This document shows positions 23,591 to 31,600 of a DNA stretch of 64,000 nucleotides, one piece after another. The notes under the pieces were generated by a model. It made no database searches. It saw nothing but the letters and a program-made list of their open reading frames with translations, and was not told where the DNA came from. Within the stretch, counting starts at the first letter, position 1. Each line of letters begins with the position of its first letter. The position numbers and the translations under genes were made by a program. The DNA comes from Chloracidobacterium sp. (GTDB taxonomy: Bacteria > Acidobacteriota > Blastocatellia > Pyrinomonadales > Pyrinomonadaceae): assembly GCA_016716305.1 (NCBI GenBank), contig JADJWP010000002.1, positions 1,982,501-2,046,500 of the forward strand. The letters run 5' to 3'.

Positions 23591-24769
23591 ATGCCATACA
23601 ACAAACTAAATATTAGCGGGGCAGAGGCTGACGTCCTCTCGTGGGTTACTCATGAGATGTCGGCTGACGAGCACAAAATGCTCCGCAACGTCTCACGTCT
23701 GCCGTGCCTTTACAAGCACGTCGCACTTATGCCCGATGCGCATCTTGGTATCGGTTCGATGGTTGGATCCGTAATCGCGACCAAGGACGCCGTTATTCCC
23801 GCGACCGTGGGTGTAGACATCGGCTGTGGAATGATGGCGGTGAAAACGCCGTTCAAGAGCGGAATTCTCGACCGCAAACTCGCCGAATTTCGCCACGAGA
23901 TCGAACGTGCAATCCCGGTCGGCTTCAACGATTACAAAGAGCCGGTCGACGAATCGAACGAGTGGGAAGGCTGGGCCGAATTTGAACAGCTCCACCCGGG
24001 AGTTCAGGACCGAAAGCGTAAAGCGATGAAACAGCTCGGCACGCTCGGCGGCGGAAACCACTTTATCGAGGTCTGTCTTGATACGGAGGACCGCGTCTGG
24101 CTGATGCTGCACTCGGGTTCGCGAAACATCGGTAACGAGGTCGCGACGCGTCACATCGCTACGGCGAAATCGCTTCACGATCTGAACACGCTTCCTGACC
24201 CTGCGCTTGCATACTTTGTTCAGGGAACGGACGAGTTTAAGGCCTACTGGCACGACGTCGATTGGTCGCAGCGTTACGCCATGCGAAACCGTGAAGTGAT
24301 GATGGATCGCCTGGTCCGTTCATTCAACCGAATGTTCAACGATCAGGAAACGTGGGATGCCGAGATCCGCGTTAACTGTCATCACAACTACGTCGCAAAC
24401 GAAGAACACTTTGGCGATAAAGTTTTCGTTACCCGAAAGGGTGCGATCAACGCCGAGGAGGGACGTTTTGGAATTATCCCGGGCTCGATGGGAGCGAAAT
24501 CGTTCATCATTCGAGGGCTGGGAAATCCTGATTCGTTCAACTCTTGCTCGCACGGTGCCGGGCGTAAAATGTCGCGTACCAAAGCGAAACAGAAGTTCAC
24601 TCGTGAGGACCTTGAAATGCAGACCCGCGGCGTCGAGTGCCGAAAGGACAAAGGCGTCGTTGATGAGATTCCCGGTGCCTACAAAGACATCGAGGAAGTC
24701 ATGCGTGCTCAGTCCGATCTCGTTGAGATCGTCGCTGAGCTAAAACAGGTCATTTGCGTCAAGGGCTAA
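23591..24769 (+). CDS. rtcB: RNA-splicing ligase RtcB
   Basis: 392 residues, full-length for bacterial RtcB. The Mn/GTP-binding motifs are all present: GVDIGCGMMAV (Asp and Cys ligands), GGGNHFIEV, MLHSGSRNIG, NCHHNYVANEE and PGSMGAKSFIIRG. SHGAGRKMSRT holds the His that is guanylylated. The enzyme joins 2',3'-cyclic phosphate or 3'-phosphate ends to 5'-OH ends, so it can reseal tRNAs cut by anticodon nucleases. AAAGGAGGAAGTT precedes the ATG. No rtcA cyclase gene is seen nearby. It ends the RNA island and is followed by a strong hairpin. Confidence 0.96.
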   Translation: MPYNKLNISGAEADVLSWVTHEMSADEHKMLRNVSRLPCLYKHVALMPDAHLGIGSMVGSVIATKDAVIPATVGVDIGCGMMAVKTPFKSGILDRKLAEFRHEIERAIPVGFNDYKEPVDESNEWEGWAEFEQLHPGVQDRKRKAMKQLGTLGGGNHFIEVCLDTEDRVWLMLHSGSRNIGNEVATRHIATAKSLHDLNTLPDPALAYFVQGTDEFKAYWHDVDWSQRYAMRNREVMMDRLVRSFNRMFNDQETWDAEIRVNCHHNYVANEEHFGDKVFVTRKGAINAEEGRFGIIPGSMGAKSFIIRGLGNPDSFNSCSHGAGRKMSRTKAKQKFTREDLEMQTRGVECRKDKGVVDEIPGAYKDIEEVMRAQSDLVEIVAELKQVICVKG

Positions 24770-24774
24770 GAAAC

Positions 24775-24808
24775 AAACAGCACTCCTCCATAGGGTGGAG
24801 TACTGTTT
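24775..24808 (+). terminator. terminator hairpin after rtcB
   Basis: AAACAG-ACTCC and GGAGT-CTGTTT pair over 11 of 12 positions, 5 bp after the rtcB stop. It closes the RNA island. Confidence 0.65.
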
Positions 24809-24860
24809 GCCGAGCCCGACTGAACGAAGCGAAATGCCAGTAACCAAACAAAAGCGTTCG

Positions 24861-24974
24861 TTACTTCAATAGAGCAATAACGCTCTCGCGACTGATTTCG
24901 AATATTCGCGCTATTCGCGAATTGTTAAGTCCATCTTGCTTTAGAGGACGGACTATCGACGATGACCTGATGAT
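24861..24974 (-). pseudogene. fragment of a resolvase-type helix-turn-helix
   Basis: A short minus-strand frame ends with LKQDGLNNSRIARIFEIS and a few further residues before a stop. It resembles the C-terminal helix-turn-helix of serine resolvases or transposases. There is no start codon or catalytic domain, so it is a remnant if real. Confidence 0.35.
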
Positions 24975-25135
24975 TACAAATCGTTCCGATTAATTTCCCA
25001 CCTAGTAGTACGCAGTATTATCTGCTTGTATTTGCAACACTTACTGGATTCCGCGTTCAATGGGTATTACCGGGAAACTGCACAAACCTACTACATTTCC
25101 TACTACACTGTACACTTAGGTTCAGCGAGCCAAGG
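24975..25135. other. AT-richer stretch without a gene
   Basis: Between two gene fragments. No stem-loop, tRNA or convincing coding frame was seen. Confidence 0.4.
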
Positions 25136-25465
25136 TCATTCCATTAGAGCCAACGCTGACGAGTCGTCAACCACATCGCCGGAATCAAGCATCTTCACCT
25201 GGGGCATGGCCGAACCGGCAATCCCTCTTTCTGAACCATTGAAGCCCGAAGCGTTTATAAGGATGCGGTCTAGCTGCTTTTCACGCTCCTTCCGAATTTT
25301 GGTCATTTGGAGCTTCTTGCGAGAGTAGCCGTCTTGTATCGATTTAAAGCCTTCGAGAATACCCTCAAACTGCCCTTTGAATTCCTGGCCAGTTAGATAG
25401 TCGTAAAGCATCTCGGCTTTCGTTTCCTTCCCCCGTTCGATCTGGAAGCGGGCGTGCACATCCAA
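25136..25465 (-). pseudogene. C-terminal fragment of a DUF2130 protein
   Basis: About 105 residues match the end of DUF2130 proteins: KAEMLYDYLTGQEFKGQFEG, then KEREKQLDRILINASG and a SAMPQVKML ending. Full-length relatives are several hundred residues with a long coiled coil and a nuclease-like domain; those parts are absent. The fragment is cut where homology to a different gene begins at about 25480, so it is a deletion remnant. It may still be translated from an internal start but is unlikely to keep function. Confidence 0.72.
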
Positions 25466-25482
25466 AAGGCTGTTCGGAACTA

Positions 25483-25987
25483 ACGTCCTCGATCATTGAG
25501 GCGGAGCTATTCGGCGATGAGAAAGGAGCCTTCACCGGAGCCACTTCAGCGAAAGAAGGCAAGTTTGAAGCTGCGGGCGGCGGAACACTGTTTCTTGATG
25601 AGATCGGCGAATTGACGGTCAATCTGCAGGCCAAGCTATTAAAAATCGTGGAAGAAAAAGCATCTTTTGAAGAAGAAGCATGTTGGACGCTCTCTTCGCT
25701 GCCGATGCCGCAGGCGACCGATCTCGCAAGATCATTCTGACCCGATAGATCGTGGCCAGTCGTCTTGAGAAGAAGGCCTGACCGTAGGCAATTCTCCGTT
25801 GTCTCCACTCGGCCCATGGCCGCAATTTATACCTGGCCAAAGAATGGTTGAATATCTTGAAAGGATAGAGACGGATCTCCTGAAATCCGCGCTCGTAACG
25901 AAGAACTACAACCAAACCCGTGCCGCCAGGGATCTTGGCATTAGTCGGTCGGGTCTAATCAAGAAACTAAAACGGCGGGTGTGTTGA
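25483..25987 (+). pseudogene. decayed sigma-54 activator (AAA+ piece and Fis HTH piece)
   Basis: At 25483-25740 the frame reads ELFGDEKGAFTGATSAKEG and GGGTLFLDEIGEL, the GAFTGA loop and Walker B of an NtrC-type ATPase, then breaks at a stop. At 25800-25987, in another frame, it reads LVTKNYNQTRAARDLGISRS and then GLIKKLKRR, the Fis-type DNA-binding end. The Walker A part, the rest of the ATPase and any receiver domain are missing. It is an internally deleted, frameshifted gene. Confidence 0.78.
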
Positions 25988-26104
25988 TCGTTGGCGGTAT
26001 CGGCGGTTTATTTCTGCTTACGTTGGTGCATGAATAAACCGCTTTGGTGCAAAAACGAACCATCGTTTAAGCGGACTTCAGGATATCGCCAGGTATGCGG
26101 CGCG

Positions 26105-27523
26105 TCACCGTTGATCTTTCCATTCCTGAAATTCGCTCGGCCGAACCCTGTATCGGGCCACGTTCCCATCGTGCAGGCTAATGATCTCGGTTTCGATCAG
26201 ATTGAAGAGAGCAGAACGGTCGGCTTCCGGGATGTTTTGTTTTTCGATAAGGTCGCGAATCTTTTGTACAACCTGTTCGCCTGCCACTTTTTCGAGAATT
26301 ATCGACCTGACGATTTCCCGTATAGGCTCCCGATATTTAAGTTTCAACAGATTGGGTTCTCCGAGAGACTGCTGAACAGCCGTGTATCTTTGGGAAGACC
26401 TTTTGTAAGCCCAAATATAGAGATCGCGGATCAAACTGACATCGTTCTTTTCGTAAACACCCAGAAGGGCGCTTACGTAGGCTGCCTGATCGACATCCAT
26501 AAAGGAGAGTGGTTTAAGGTTCGCCTTTATTAAGGGAATGTTTGATACAAGCCGCGCCGTTCTCTTATTCACGTCCTCAAACGCCTGCATGTAGGATAAA
26601 TGAACTATAGAGAATAGGGACTGCTCGAACGGATTTTCTATTGCATTGAGTTTCTCTACAAAGAGATCGAAGCATTCCCGAAGGACCTGAGGATTTTCGA
26701 GCGGAAGGTACGTCGATCCCCCGATACCTACGACTAGAGATCGCAAACGACCCGAGGCAGCAGGATCTCCCAGGAGGTTTTCGGACAGCATTGCATGAAT
26801 ACTGTAGATCTCGTGAGAAGTGATTCGATCCTCGTCGGCAGATTCGACTATGTATTCAATAGCCGCCTTGTGATTCAGGATCATTTGGGCTTCGGACACA
26901 TCTTTTCCATCTGTGGCTTCTCCGAATTCGATCAACCGCTTGGTTTCAAGGAGAGAATATGTATTTCCCTCAAGCCGGCTCGAGTTCCAGGAAAGATCGA
27001 TCAAAAGTCGGCTCAATATATTTCGAGCGTATGTGCCCGCCGGGCGCTCTATCATTTCCACGCGCCCGACTTCGAGCAAACCCTCGCGCTGATCGGGAGT
27101 TAGATAAAAGGATTCGTTCGGTTCGTAAGAGCGGAGAAATTCCCGATCGTATCCGACCGGGGTTCGTTCTGCGACATCCTGATCGATATACCGCAATAGG
27201 GCCTTGGACTCCGGGGAGAGGTCCATTTTGGCAAAGGGAACCCCTTTCTCCGTAGCCGCTTCTTCGGGTTTGGCATGTACGACGGGCTGTGTCGTTTCGG
27301 TCTTGTGCCTGAAGAGAACGTAACTTCGCGCAGGCCCGCTACCTTGCGAGACTATCAGGTTACGATTCTCCAGTGAGCGCAAGGCCCGGCGGATCGCTCT
27401 GCGTTCCGTTTCGTTCAGTTCGGCTATCCCTCTCGCTTTCGCGATCGAGCGGACACTGACCGCTGCGACCTCGTTCAGCAATCTCAAAATGAAATCTGCG
27501 ATCTCGACTGTTTTCGTCGGCAC
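26105..27523 (-). CDS. winged-helix/Fic-domain protein with altered Fic motif
   Basis: 472 residues from a GTG preceded by GGAGAT. An earlier GTG at 27586 would add 21 residues but leaves that ribosome site inside the gene. The N-terminal 80 residues form a winged-helix domain (SIAKARGIAELNETERRAIR). An inhibitory-helix motif follows (SSRLEGNTYS, S-x-x-x-E-G). The Fic core reads YMQAFEDVNKRTARLVSNIP, where canonical Fic enzymes have H-P-F-x-D-G-N-G-R-x-x-R. The catalytic His is Gln here, so AMP transfer is doubtful, although a subfamily with this change exists. The four operators upstream suggest it is a regulator controlling its own gene. Confidence 0.85.
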   Translation of the reverse strand: MPTKTVEIADFILRLLNEVAAVSVRSIAKARGIAELNETERRAIRRALRSLENRNLIVSQGSGPARSYVLFRHKTETTQPVVHAKPEEAATEKGVPFAKMDLSPESKALLRYIDQDVAERTPVGYDREFLRSYEPNESFYLTPDQREGLLEVGRVEMIERPAGTYARNILSRLLIDLSWNSSRLEGNTYSLLETKRLIEFGEATDGKDVSEAQMILNHKAAIEYIVESADEDRITSHEIYSIHAMLSENLLGDPAASGRLRSLVVGIGGSTYLPLENPQVLRECFDLFVEKLNAIENPFEQSLFSIVHLSYMQAFEDVNKRTARLVSNIPLIKANLKPLSFMDVDQAAYVSALLGVYEKNDVSLIRDLYIWAYKRSSQRYTAVQQSLGEPNLLKLKYREPIREIVRSIILEKVAGEQVVQKIRDLIEKQNIPEADRSALFNLIETEIISLHDGNVARYRVRPSEFQEWKDQR

Positions 27524-27622
27524 AATATCTCCTTTTTGTAGATAGTATTCTCTCCCTTCTGCGGATTCTATCCATCTAACTGCCACATTATGCTCCGAAT
27601 CCCACTCAAAAACAACCCTACT

Positions 27623-27730
27623 GGGACAACAACTGTCCCTTTAAGGGCGATATAGGTACAGTATCTGTCCCTATAGGGGCTAGTGGGACAAGATTTGTCC
27701 CAATACGAATAATAGGACAAGATCTGTCCC
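27623..27730. promoter_or_regulatory. array of four 17-bp operators upstream of the Fic gene
   Basis: Four palindromes of the type GGGACA-N5-TGTCCC lie at 27623-27639, 27655-27671, 27685-27701 and 27714-27730. The first and third are perfect; the second and fourth have one half-site change. Their centres are about 29-32 bp apart, near three helical turns, so bound dimers would lie on one face. The likely ligand is the winged-helix domain of the downstream protein. Confidence 0.75.
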
Positions 27731-28207
27731 ACTAAGGACCGGACCCGTTGAAATCCATGTTCTAGGCACCGATTCTCCGATCCGCCTTCAACCGGTTTTT
27801 TCACGCAGCCGACCTGCACACAGGCACCAGGCTTGCAGACCTGACGACACCCCCGACTGTTCAAGCGAAACCCTCACCGATTCATGTTGCCGTTTCTTTT
27901 TCATGTTCCGCCACGCCTTGAACCGGCGTTGTGGGAACGCGCTGTTTCAACCAGCATTAGAGAACGACCTACTTTTTGGGTTCCGCCACCGATTCTCGCC
28001 GGAGGTGTGCCCTTCGCACAGGCCGGAAACCGATGCCGCCGGCACGCCGCGAACCGACAACTACCGCGTGAGAGACCGTTTCGAATCTATATCGACTAAC
28101 CAGGAGGAGAGGTAGATGCGAAAAAACTCGGCGGAACGCTCATCAAAGAGCGAATCGGAGAGACCATCAAGATACGTGTCAAATTCTAGGAGTCGAAGAG
28201 GAAAGAC
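27731..28207. other. non-coding or decayed stretch before the DUF2997 gene
   Basis: No gene is supported. Near 28110-28187 one frame reads AKKLGGTLIKERIGETIKIR and ends at a stop, which could be the tail of a lost gene. A competing frame from the ATG at 28116 has a good AGGAGG site but a low-complexity Ser/Arg/Lys product. Otherwise nothing was seen. Confidence 0.35.
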
Positions 28208-28402
28208 ATGGCTGAAATCGAATTCACTATCGATACTGAAAGCGGAAAATGCGATACGCAAATTAACGGTATCCAGGGGCCGGCTTGCGAGCAAACGGCA
28301 CGCAAGCTAAAACAGGTACTCGGTACTCCCACAACCGACCGGCAGACGGCGGAATATCGCATAAGACTTCAATCAAAACGGCGGGTAGGATCAAATGAAT
28401 AA
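28208..28402 (+). CDS. DUF2997 small protein
   Basis: 64 residues: MAEIEFTIDTESGKCDTQIN, then GIQGPACEQTARKLKQVLG. This matches the DUF2997 pattern of a beta hairpin followed by a G-x-x-C helix. A GAGGAAAG ribosome site precedes the ATG. It overlaps the start of the radical-SAM gene by 8 bp, so the two are coupled. In other genomes DUF2997 occurs beside AAA+/DUF1257 genes; those partners are not visible here. Function unknown. Confidence 0.78.
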   Translation: MAEIEFTIDTESGKCDTQINGIQGPACEQTARKLKQVLGTPTTDRQTAEYRIRLQSKRRVGSNE

Positions 28403-29063
28403 GGAAGTCGTATTTGTGCTGGAGCCTGATTTTGGCCGAGTTACGGTTGAGATCTCGCAGTCTACGACCAATGCAGTAGATGATCTTGCGAACGATTTCG
28501 GGAGACGCGTGAACGTGAACTGTGCCAAGCCAGCTGAAAACAAAAGACACTTGCCTGTTCTCCAACCTCGCTATGCTCCGCGCGAACAGTCTGGATTCGA
28601 CAAGTTTTCTATTTGGCTTTATCGACTTTATCACAACTCGGTTGTTGACCGCCCGGGTCGGCGTAGTGTCGTTCAAGTCAGCGGATGTTCGATTCGTTGC
28701 GAGCATTGTATCGTACCTCCGACTCACCGAAAGGAAAATGGAAAACTCGTTTCGATCTCGTCAATAGTTGATGAGATCGTCGCTCATCGTGACGAGCACG
28801 ACGGTGTGACGATCCTCGGTGGCGAACCATTCGGTCAACCGGAGTCCGTTGCCGAACTTGTATCACGATTGAAGAACCACGGCTTCAACGTCACGGTCTA
28901 TTCCGGATATACGATCGTACAACTGATCCACCTTAGACTTGCGGCTATAGACTACATACTCACCCAAATCGATCTGTTGATAGACGGTCCTTTCATTAGC
29001 GAGATGCGTGATGGTGCCGGCGAATATCGGGGATCGAGGAATCAGCAATTAATTGGACGTTAG
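28395..29063 (+). CDS. radical-SAM 4Fe-4S protein, NrdG-like
   Basis: 222 residues. A variable N-terminal extension of about 85 residues precedes an NrdG-like core. The cluster motif C-x3-C-x2-C is SGCSIRCEHCIVP, and ILGGEPFGQPESVAEL is the GGEP SAM-binding loop. TVYSGYTIVQL and DLLIDGPFISEM match the end of short NrdG/QueE-type activases. It probably uses reductive SAM cleavage to activate a partner or modify a small substrate, but no glycyl-radical enzyme is nearby. It is translationally coupled to the DUF2997 gene. Confidence 0.82.
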   Translation: MNKEVVFVLEPDFGRVTVEISQSTTNAVDDLANDFGRRVNVNCAKPAENKRHLPVLQPRYAPREQSGFDKFSIWLYRLYHNSVVDRPGRRSVVQVSGCSIRCEHCIVPPTHRKENGKLVSISSIVDEIVAHRDEHDGVTILGGEPFGQPESVAELVSRLKNHGFNVTVYSGYTIVQLIHLRLAAIDYILTQIDLLIDGPFISEMRDGAGEYRGSRNQQLIGR

Positions 29064-29201
29064 GAACCGGAGCTTTCCGGATGAACCCGTAAATACTTCA
29101 GCTTGGAACCGTGGGGCAAAAATTGGCCGATGGTGCAAAAATGCTCAAGCAGTCAAACCAAGCTAAGCAACCGACCGCCCATCGTTCAACCGTTCAACCG
29201 T

Positions 29202-29414
29202 TCAACGGGATCGCTTGGCGTTTCGATCCTCGTACTCCAATATGTCTGCGAGCCGATAGCGGGCCTGATTTCCGATCTTGAATGCTTTTAAATGCCGCAT
29301 GCTTGATTTCGGAAGTGCTCTGAGCCGCTGAAATCTCTTGGCTATCGCATCATGCGTTCCGCTCAATTTGCATCTCTCTGCCAACTGAGTGATATCAAGG
29401 ATATCTTGGTTCAT
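29202..29414 (-). CDS. excisionase-like helix-turn-helix protein
   Basis: 70 residues from an ATG preceded by GGAGAGACT; a longer frame to 29561 lacks a ribosome site. It reads LDITQLAERCKLSGTHDAIA and ends AFKIGNQARYRLADILEYED, a MerR-like winged helix as in excisionases. It lies about 400 bp inside the right attachment site, opposite the integrase, where a directionality factor would be expected. Confidence 0.7.
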   Translation of the reverse strand: MNQDILDITQLAERCKLSGTHDAIAKRFQRLRALPKSSMRHLKAFKIGNQARYRLADILEYEDRNAKRSR

Positions 29415-29649
29415 AGTCTCTCCAATTTCATTTGCCAAACAAGACCGAGCAAAACCTATGCCGATATGATTTTCAAAAACAGCCGCCGCCCCCGATGTCC
29501 GGGCGGAGTTCAACCCCTTGAACTCTTGACTGCGAAGGCCTGGCCCTCCGACTCTAACCACGCGTGATTAGTGTCGTTTCTAATATCTCCCCCTTCTTGT
29601 GCGTAAGACCCACCCTAGTTAAACACCATAGTCAGAACTATAGATTGGG

Positions 29650-29676
29650 GGAATCTACCAGAAAATCTACCCGAAA
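29650..29676. promoter_or_regulatory. probable integrase arm-binding sites, right end
   Basis: Tandem AATCTACC units: GAATCTACCAG then GAAAATCTACCCGAAA (29661-29676). The second is an exact copy of the 16-mer at 3617-3632. Confidence 0.6.
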
Positions 29677-29696
29677 CCAAAAAACGGGCAAAAAGA

Positions 29697-29715
29697 AAGG
29701 GCTAAATTAGCCCTT
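29697..29715 (-). terminator. terminator of tRNA-Leu
   Basis: AAGGGCTAAATTAGCCCTT is a near-perfect palindrome. On the minus strand it is followed by TCTTTTT, an intrinsic terminator shape 54 bp after the tRNA 3' end. Confidence 0.7.
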
Positions 29716-29768
29716 AATTCCTTTGCCTAAAAAAGCTGTAAATGTTGTAACTAAGGAGTATAAAGATT

Positions 29769-29855
29769 TGGTGCGGACGAGAAGAATCGAACTTCCACTG
29801 CCTTGCGGCAACAGGCTTCTGAGACCTGCGCGTCTACCAGTTCCGCCACGTCCGC
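29769..29855 (-). tRNA. tRNA-Leu(CAG), right attachment site of the element
   Basis: A complete class II tRNA on the minus strand: acceptor GCGGACG/CGTCCGC, anticodon loop with CAG, long variable arm GCCGCAAGGC, T arm with TTCGATT, encoded CCA. The block at 29811-29826 over the anticodon loop is identical to 3467-3482. Its 5' half is probably chromosomal and its 3' half element-supplied, because the variable and T arms differ from the displaced copy at 3425. Confidence 0.92.
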
Positions 29856-29931
29856 GTTGGGCGAACCTTGAGAATACTAGTTCGTCCGTTGAAATTCAAG
29901 ATTCGGGCGCGCGTTTGCTATATTTGACGCT

Positions 29932-30639
29932 GTGGCCACGAACATTGCAGCAAACCTCACCCTGATCATGGAACGTATCGCATCGGCCGCCGCCCGTTCG
30001 GGCCGTTCGGCTGAAGACGTTCGTTTGGTGGCTGTCAGCAAAACTCATTCGCCCGATCTGATCCGGGATGCGATCGCCGCCGGCGTACGCTCATTCGGCG
30101 AGAATAAGGTTCAGGAAGCAGAGGGCAAAATAGCCGAAGTCGGCCGCGATGCCGCGGAATGGCATCTGATCGGACATCTGCAGTCAAACAAAGTGCGTAA
30201 GGCGATCCAGTTATTCGACGTAATACAGTCGGTCGATTCCACCGAACTGGCCGCTCGGCTCGAGAGAATATGCAACGAAGAAGGGCGCTCACAACTCTCT
30301 GTCTTTATTCAGGTCGATCTCGCAGGCGAAGCAACGAAGTCAGGTGTCGCGGAAGACGATCTGCCGAAGCTTGTTTCGTATCTTCGAGAATGCGAGCGTC
30401 TGAAACTCGACGGGCTGATGATCATTCCGCCGTTTTTCGATGATCCCGAATCATCCCGTCCTTACTTTCAAAGTTTGCGTGTGCTGCGTGACAGGATGGC
30501 CGCCGAAGGAGCATTTACCGGCGGCCGAGGCGAACTATCGATGGGAATGAGCCACGATTTCGAGGTCGCGATAGAAGAAGGTGCGACGATCGTCCGGATC
30601 GGAACCGCCGTTTTTGGCGAACGTCGGACCGCGCGTTGA
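29932..30639 (+). CDS. YggS/PROSC family pyridoxal-phosphate homeostasis protein
   Basis: 235 residues from a GTG start. The PLP-binding Lys lies in RLVAVSKTHSPDLIRDAIAA, followed by SFGENKVQEAEGKIAEV, WHLIGHLQSNKVRKA, and late SMGMSHDFEVAIEEGATIVR with GTAVFGER. These are hallmarks of the YggS group, a one-domain barrel that buffers PLP and has no known reaction. It heads the yggS-yggT-yggU series on the chromosomal side of the element. Confidence 0.92.
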   Translation: MATNIAANLTLIMERIASAAARSGRSAEDVRLVAVSKTHSPDLIRDAIAAGVRSFGENKVQEAEGKIAEVGRDAAEWHLIGHLQSNKVRKAIQLFDVIQSVDSTELAARLERICNEEGRSQLSVFIQVDLAGEATKSGVAEDDLPKLVSYLRECERLKLDGLMIIPPFFDDPESSRPYFQSLRVLRDRMAAEGAFTGGRGELSMGMSHDFEVAIEEGATIVRIGTAVFGERRTAR

Positions 30640-30725
30640 TCGCCCGCGACAACGCCGGTTCTCACGCTCGTTATCGGCCGGCATATGTCCATCTGTGTCG
30701 CATAGGTTAAAATGGTGTCTTACGT

Positions 30726-31319
30726 ATGTTGACTGCTAACGTTTACCCGATAGTTTGGATGGTCATCTGGGGTATTTTTCTTGCCCTTTTGGCAATGATG
30801 ATCCTTAGACTGATCTTTAATTACGCTGACCCGAACCCTTTCGGCAAGATCGGACGTTTTGGTTTCAGGGTCAGGCGAACTACCGAACGATTCGTCTACC
30901 CGGCCGCCCGCTTTCTTGCGAATTTTCGCGTTGACGTCCGCCTTGCTCCCCTGGTCACCAGTTTCATCGCATTGGTGCTTACCTATTTTGCTTCACAGAT
31001 AATCGGCAATGCGTTTTTCGTCATCGATGGTCTTTCATTCGCCATTTCTTCGGGCAACGTGAAGGCAACGCTGGGATTCATTCTTTACGGGTTGCTCAGC
31101 ATATTTGTGCTGTTCATTCTTATCCGTTTTATTTCGAGCTGGTTCGTATTCACGCGGAACACGTTTCTCGGTTTCGTTCAACGCGTGACCGATCCGATCA
31201 TCTTGCCGGTACAAAGGGTGATCCCGCCGATCGGGATGTTCGACTTCTCGCTGCTCGTCATCTTGATCGTCATCTCGCTGCTTCAGGCCGTAGTGATAAA
31301 TGTGCTGGTAAAAAATTGA
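30726..31319 (+). CDS. YggT-family membrane protein
   Basis: 197 residues with about five membrane helices. Two YggT-type repeats are visible: the second, RFISSWFVFTRNTFLGFVQR followed by VTDPIILPVQRVIPPIGMFD, is canonical, while the first is more diverged (RVRRTTERFVYPAARFL). The family is linked to cell-envelope or osmotic functions; the exact role is unclear. Its stop overlaps the next gene's TTG start. Confidence 0.85.
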   Translation: MLTANVYPIVWMVIWGIFLALLAMMILRLIFNYADPNPFGKIGRFGFRVRRTTERFVYPAARFLANFRVDVRLAPLVTSFIALVLTYFASQIIGNAFFVIDGLSFAISSGNVKATLGFILYGLLSIFVLFILIRFISSWFVFTRNTFLGFVQRVTDPIILPVQRVIPPIGMFDFSLLVILIVISLLQAVVINVLVKN

Positions 31320-31600
31320 TCGATGTAATTGAGAAAGATGGGTCGATCGTTTTCACGGCTCGTATAATTCCGCGGGCCTCGCGGTCTGAGATCGGCGGTG
31401 AGATGGATGGGGCGGTGAAGGTGAGAGTTTCCTCACCGCCGGTGGATGGAGCGGCGAACACGGAGATCGTAAAGCTTTTCGCTAAGGCCTTGAGGGTTCC
31501 GAGGTCGGCAGTCGCGATCGTCGCCGGTGCCGCCTCTAGGACCAAACGGATACGAGTAGACGGCGTAACGGCCGAACAACTTCGAAACGCTCTTGGCTAA
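31316..31600 (+). CDS. DUF167 (YggU) family protein
   Basis: 94 residues starting at a TTG that overlaps the yggT stop (TTGA). The motif IIPRASRSEIGGEMDGAVKV and PPVDGAANTEIVKLFAKALR followed by GAASRTKRIRVDG is diagnostic of DUF167. Cytoplasmic, function unknown, regularly found after yggT. Confidence 0.9.
   Translation: MIDVIEKDGSIVFTARIIPRASRSEIGGEMDGAVKVRVSSPPVDGAANTEIVKLFAKALRVPRSAVAIVAGAASRTKRIRVDGVTAEQLRNALG

Larger units (their letters stand above)
29415..29768. other. right end region of the element
   Basis: No gene. It contains the excisionase promoter region, the arm-site repeats at 29650-29676 and the tRNA-Leu terminator at 29697-29715. Confidence 0.6.

Noticed and set aside
25991..26533. 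180-codon plus-strand ORF
   Set aside because: It lies antisense over the end of the Fic gene, which has clear domain support.
28116..28310. 64-codon ORF after AGGAGGAGAGGTAG
   Set aside because: The product is low-complexity Ser/Arg/Lys, it overlaps the DUF2997 gene by 100 bp, and another frame there reads more like a protein.
3483..29768. Prophage or conjugative element
   Set aside because: Integrase and excisionase-like genes are present, but no capsid, tail, lysis, relaxase or secretion genes were seen.
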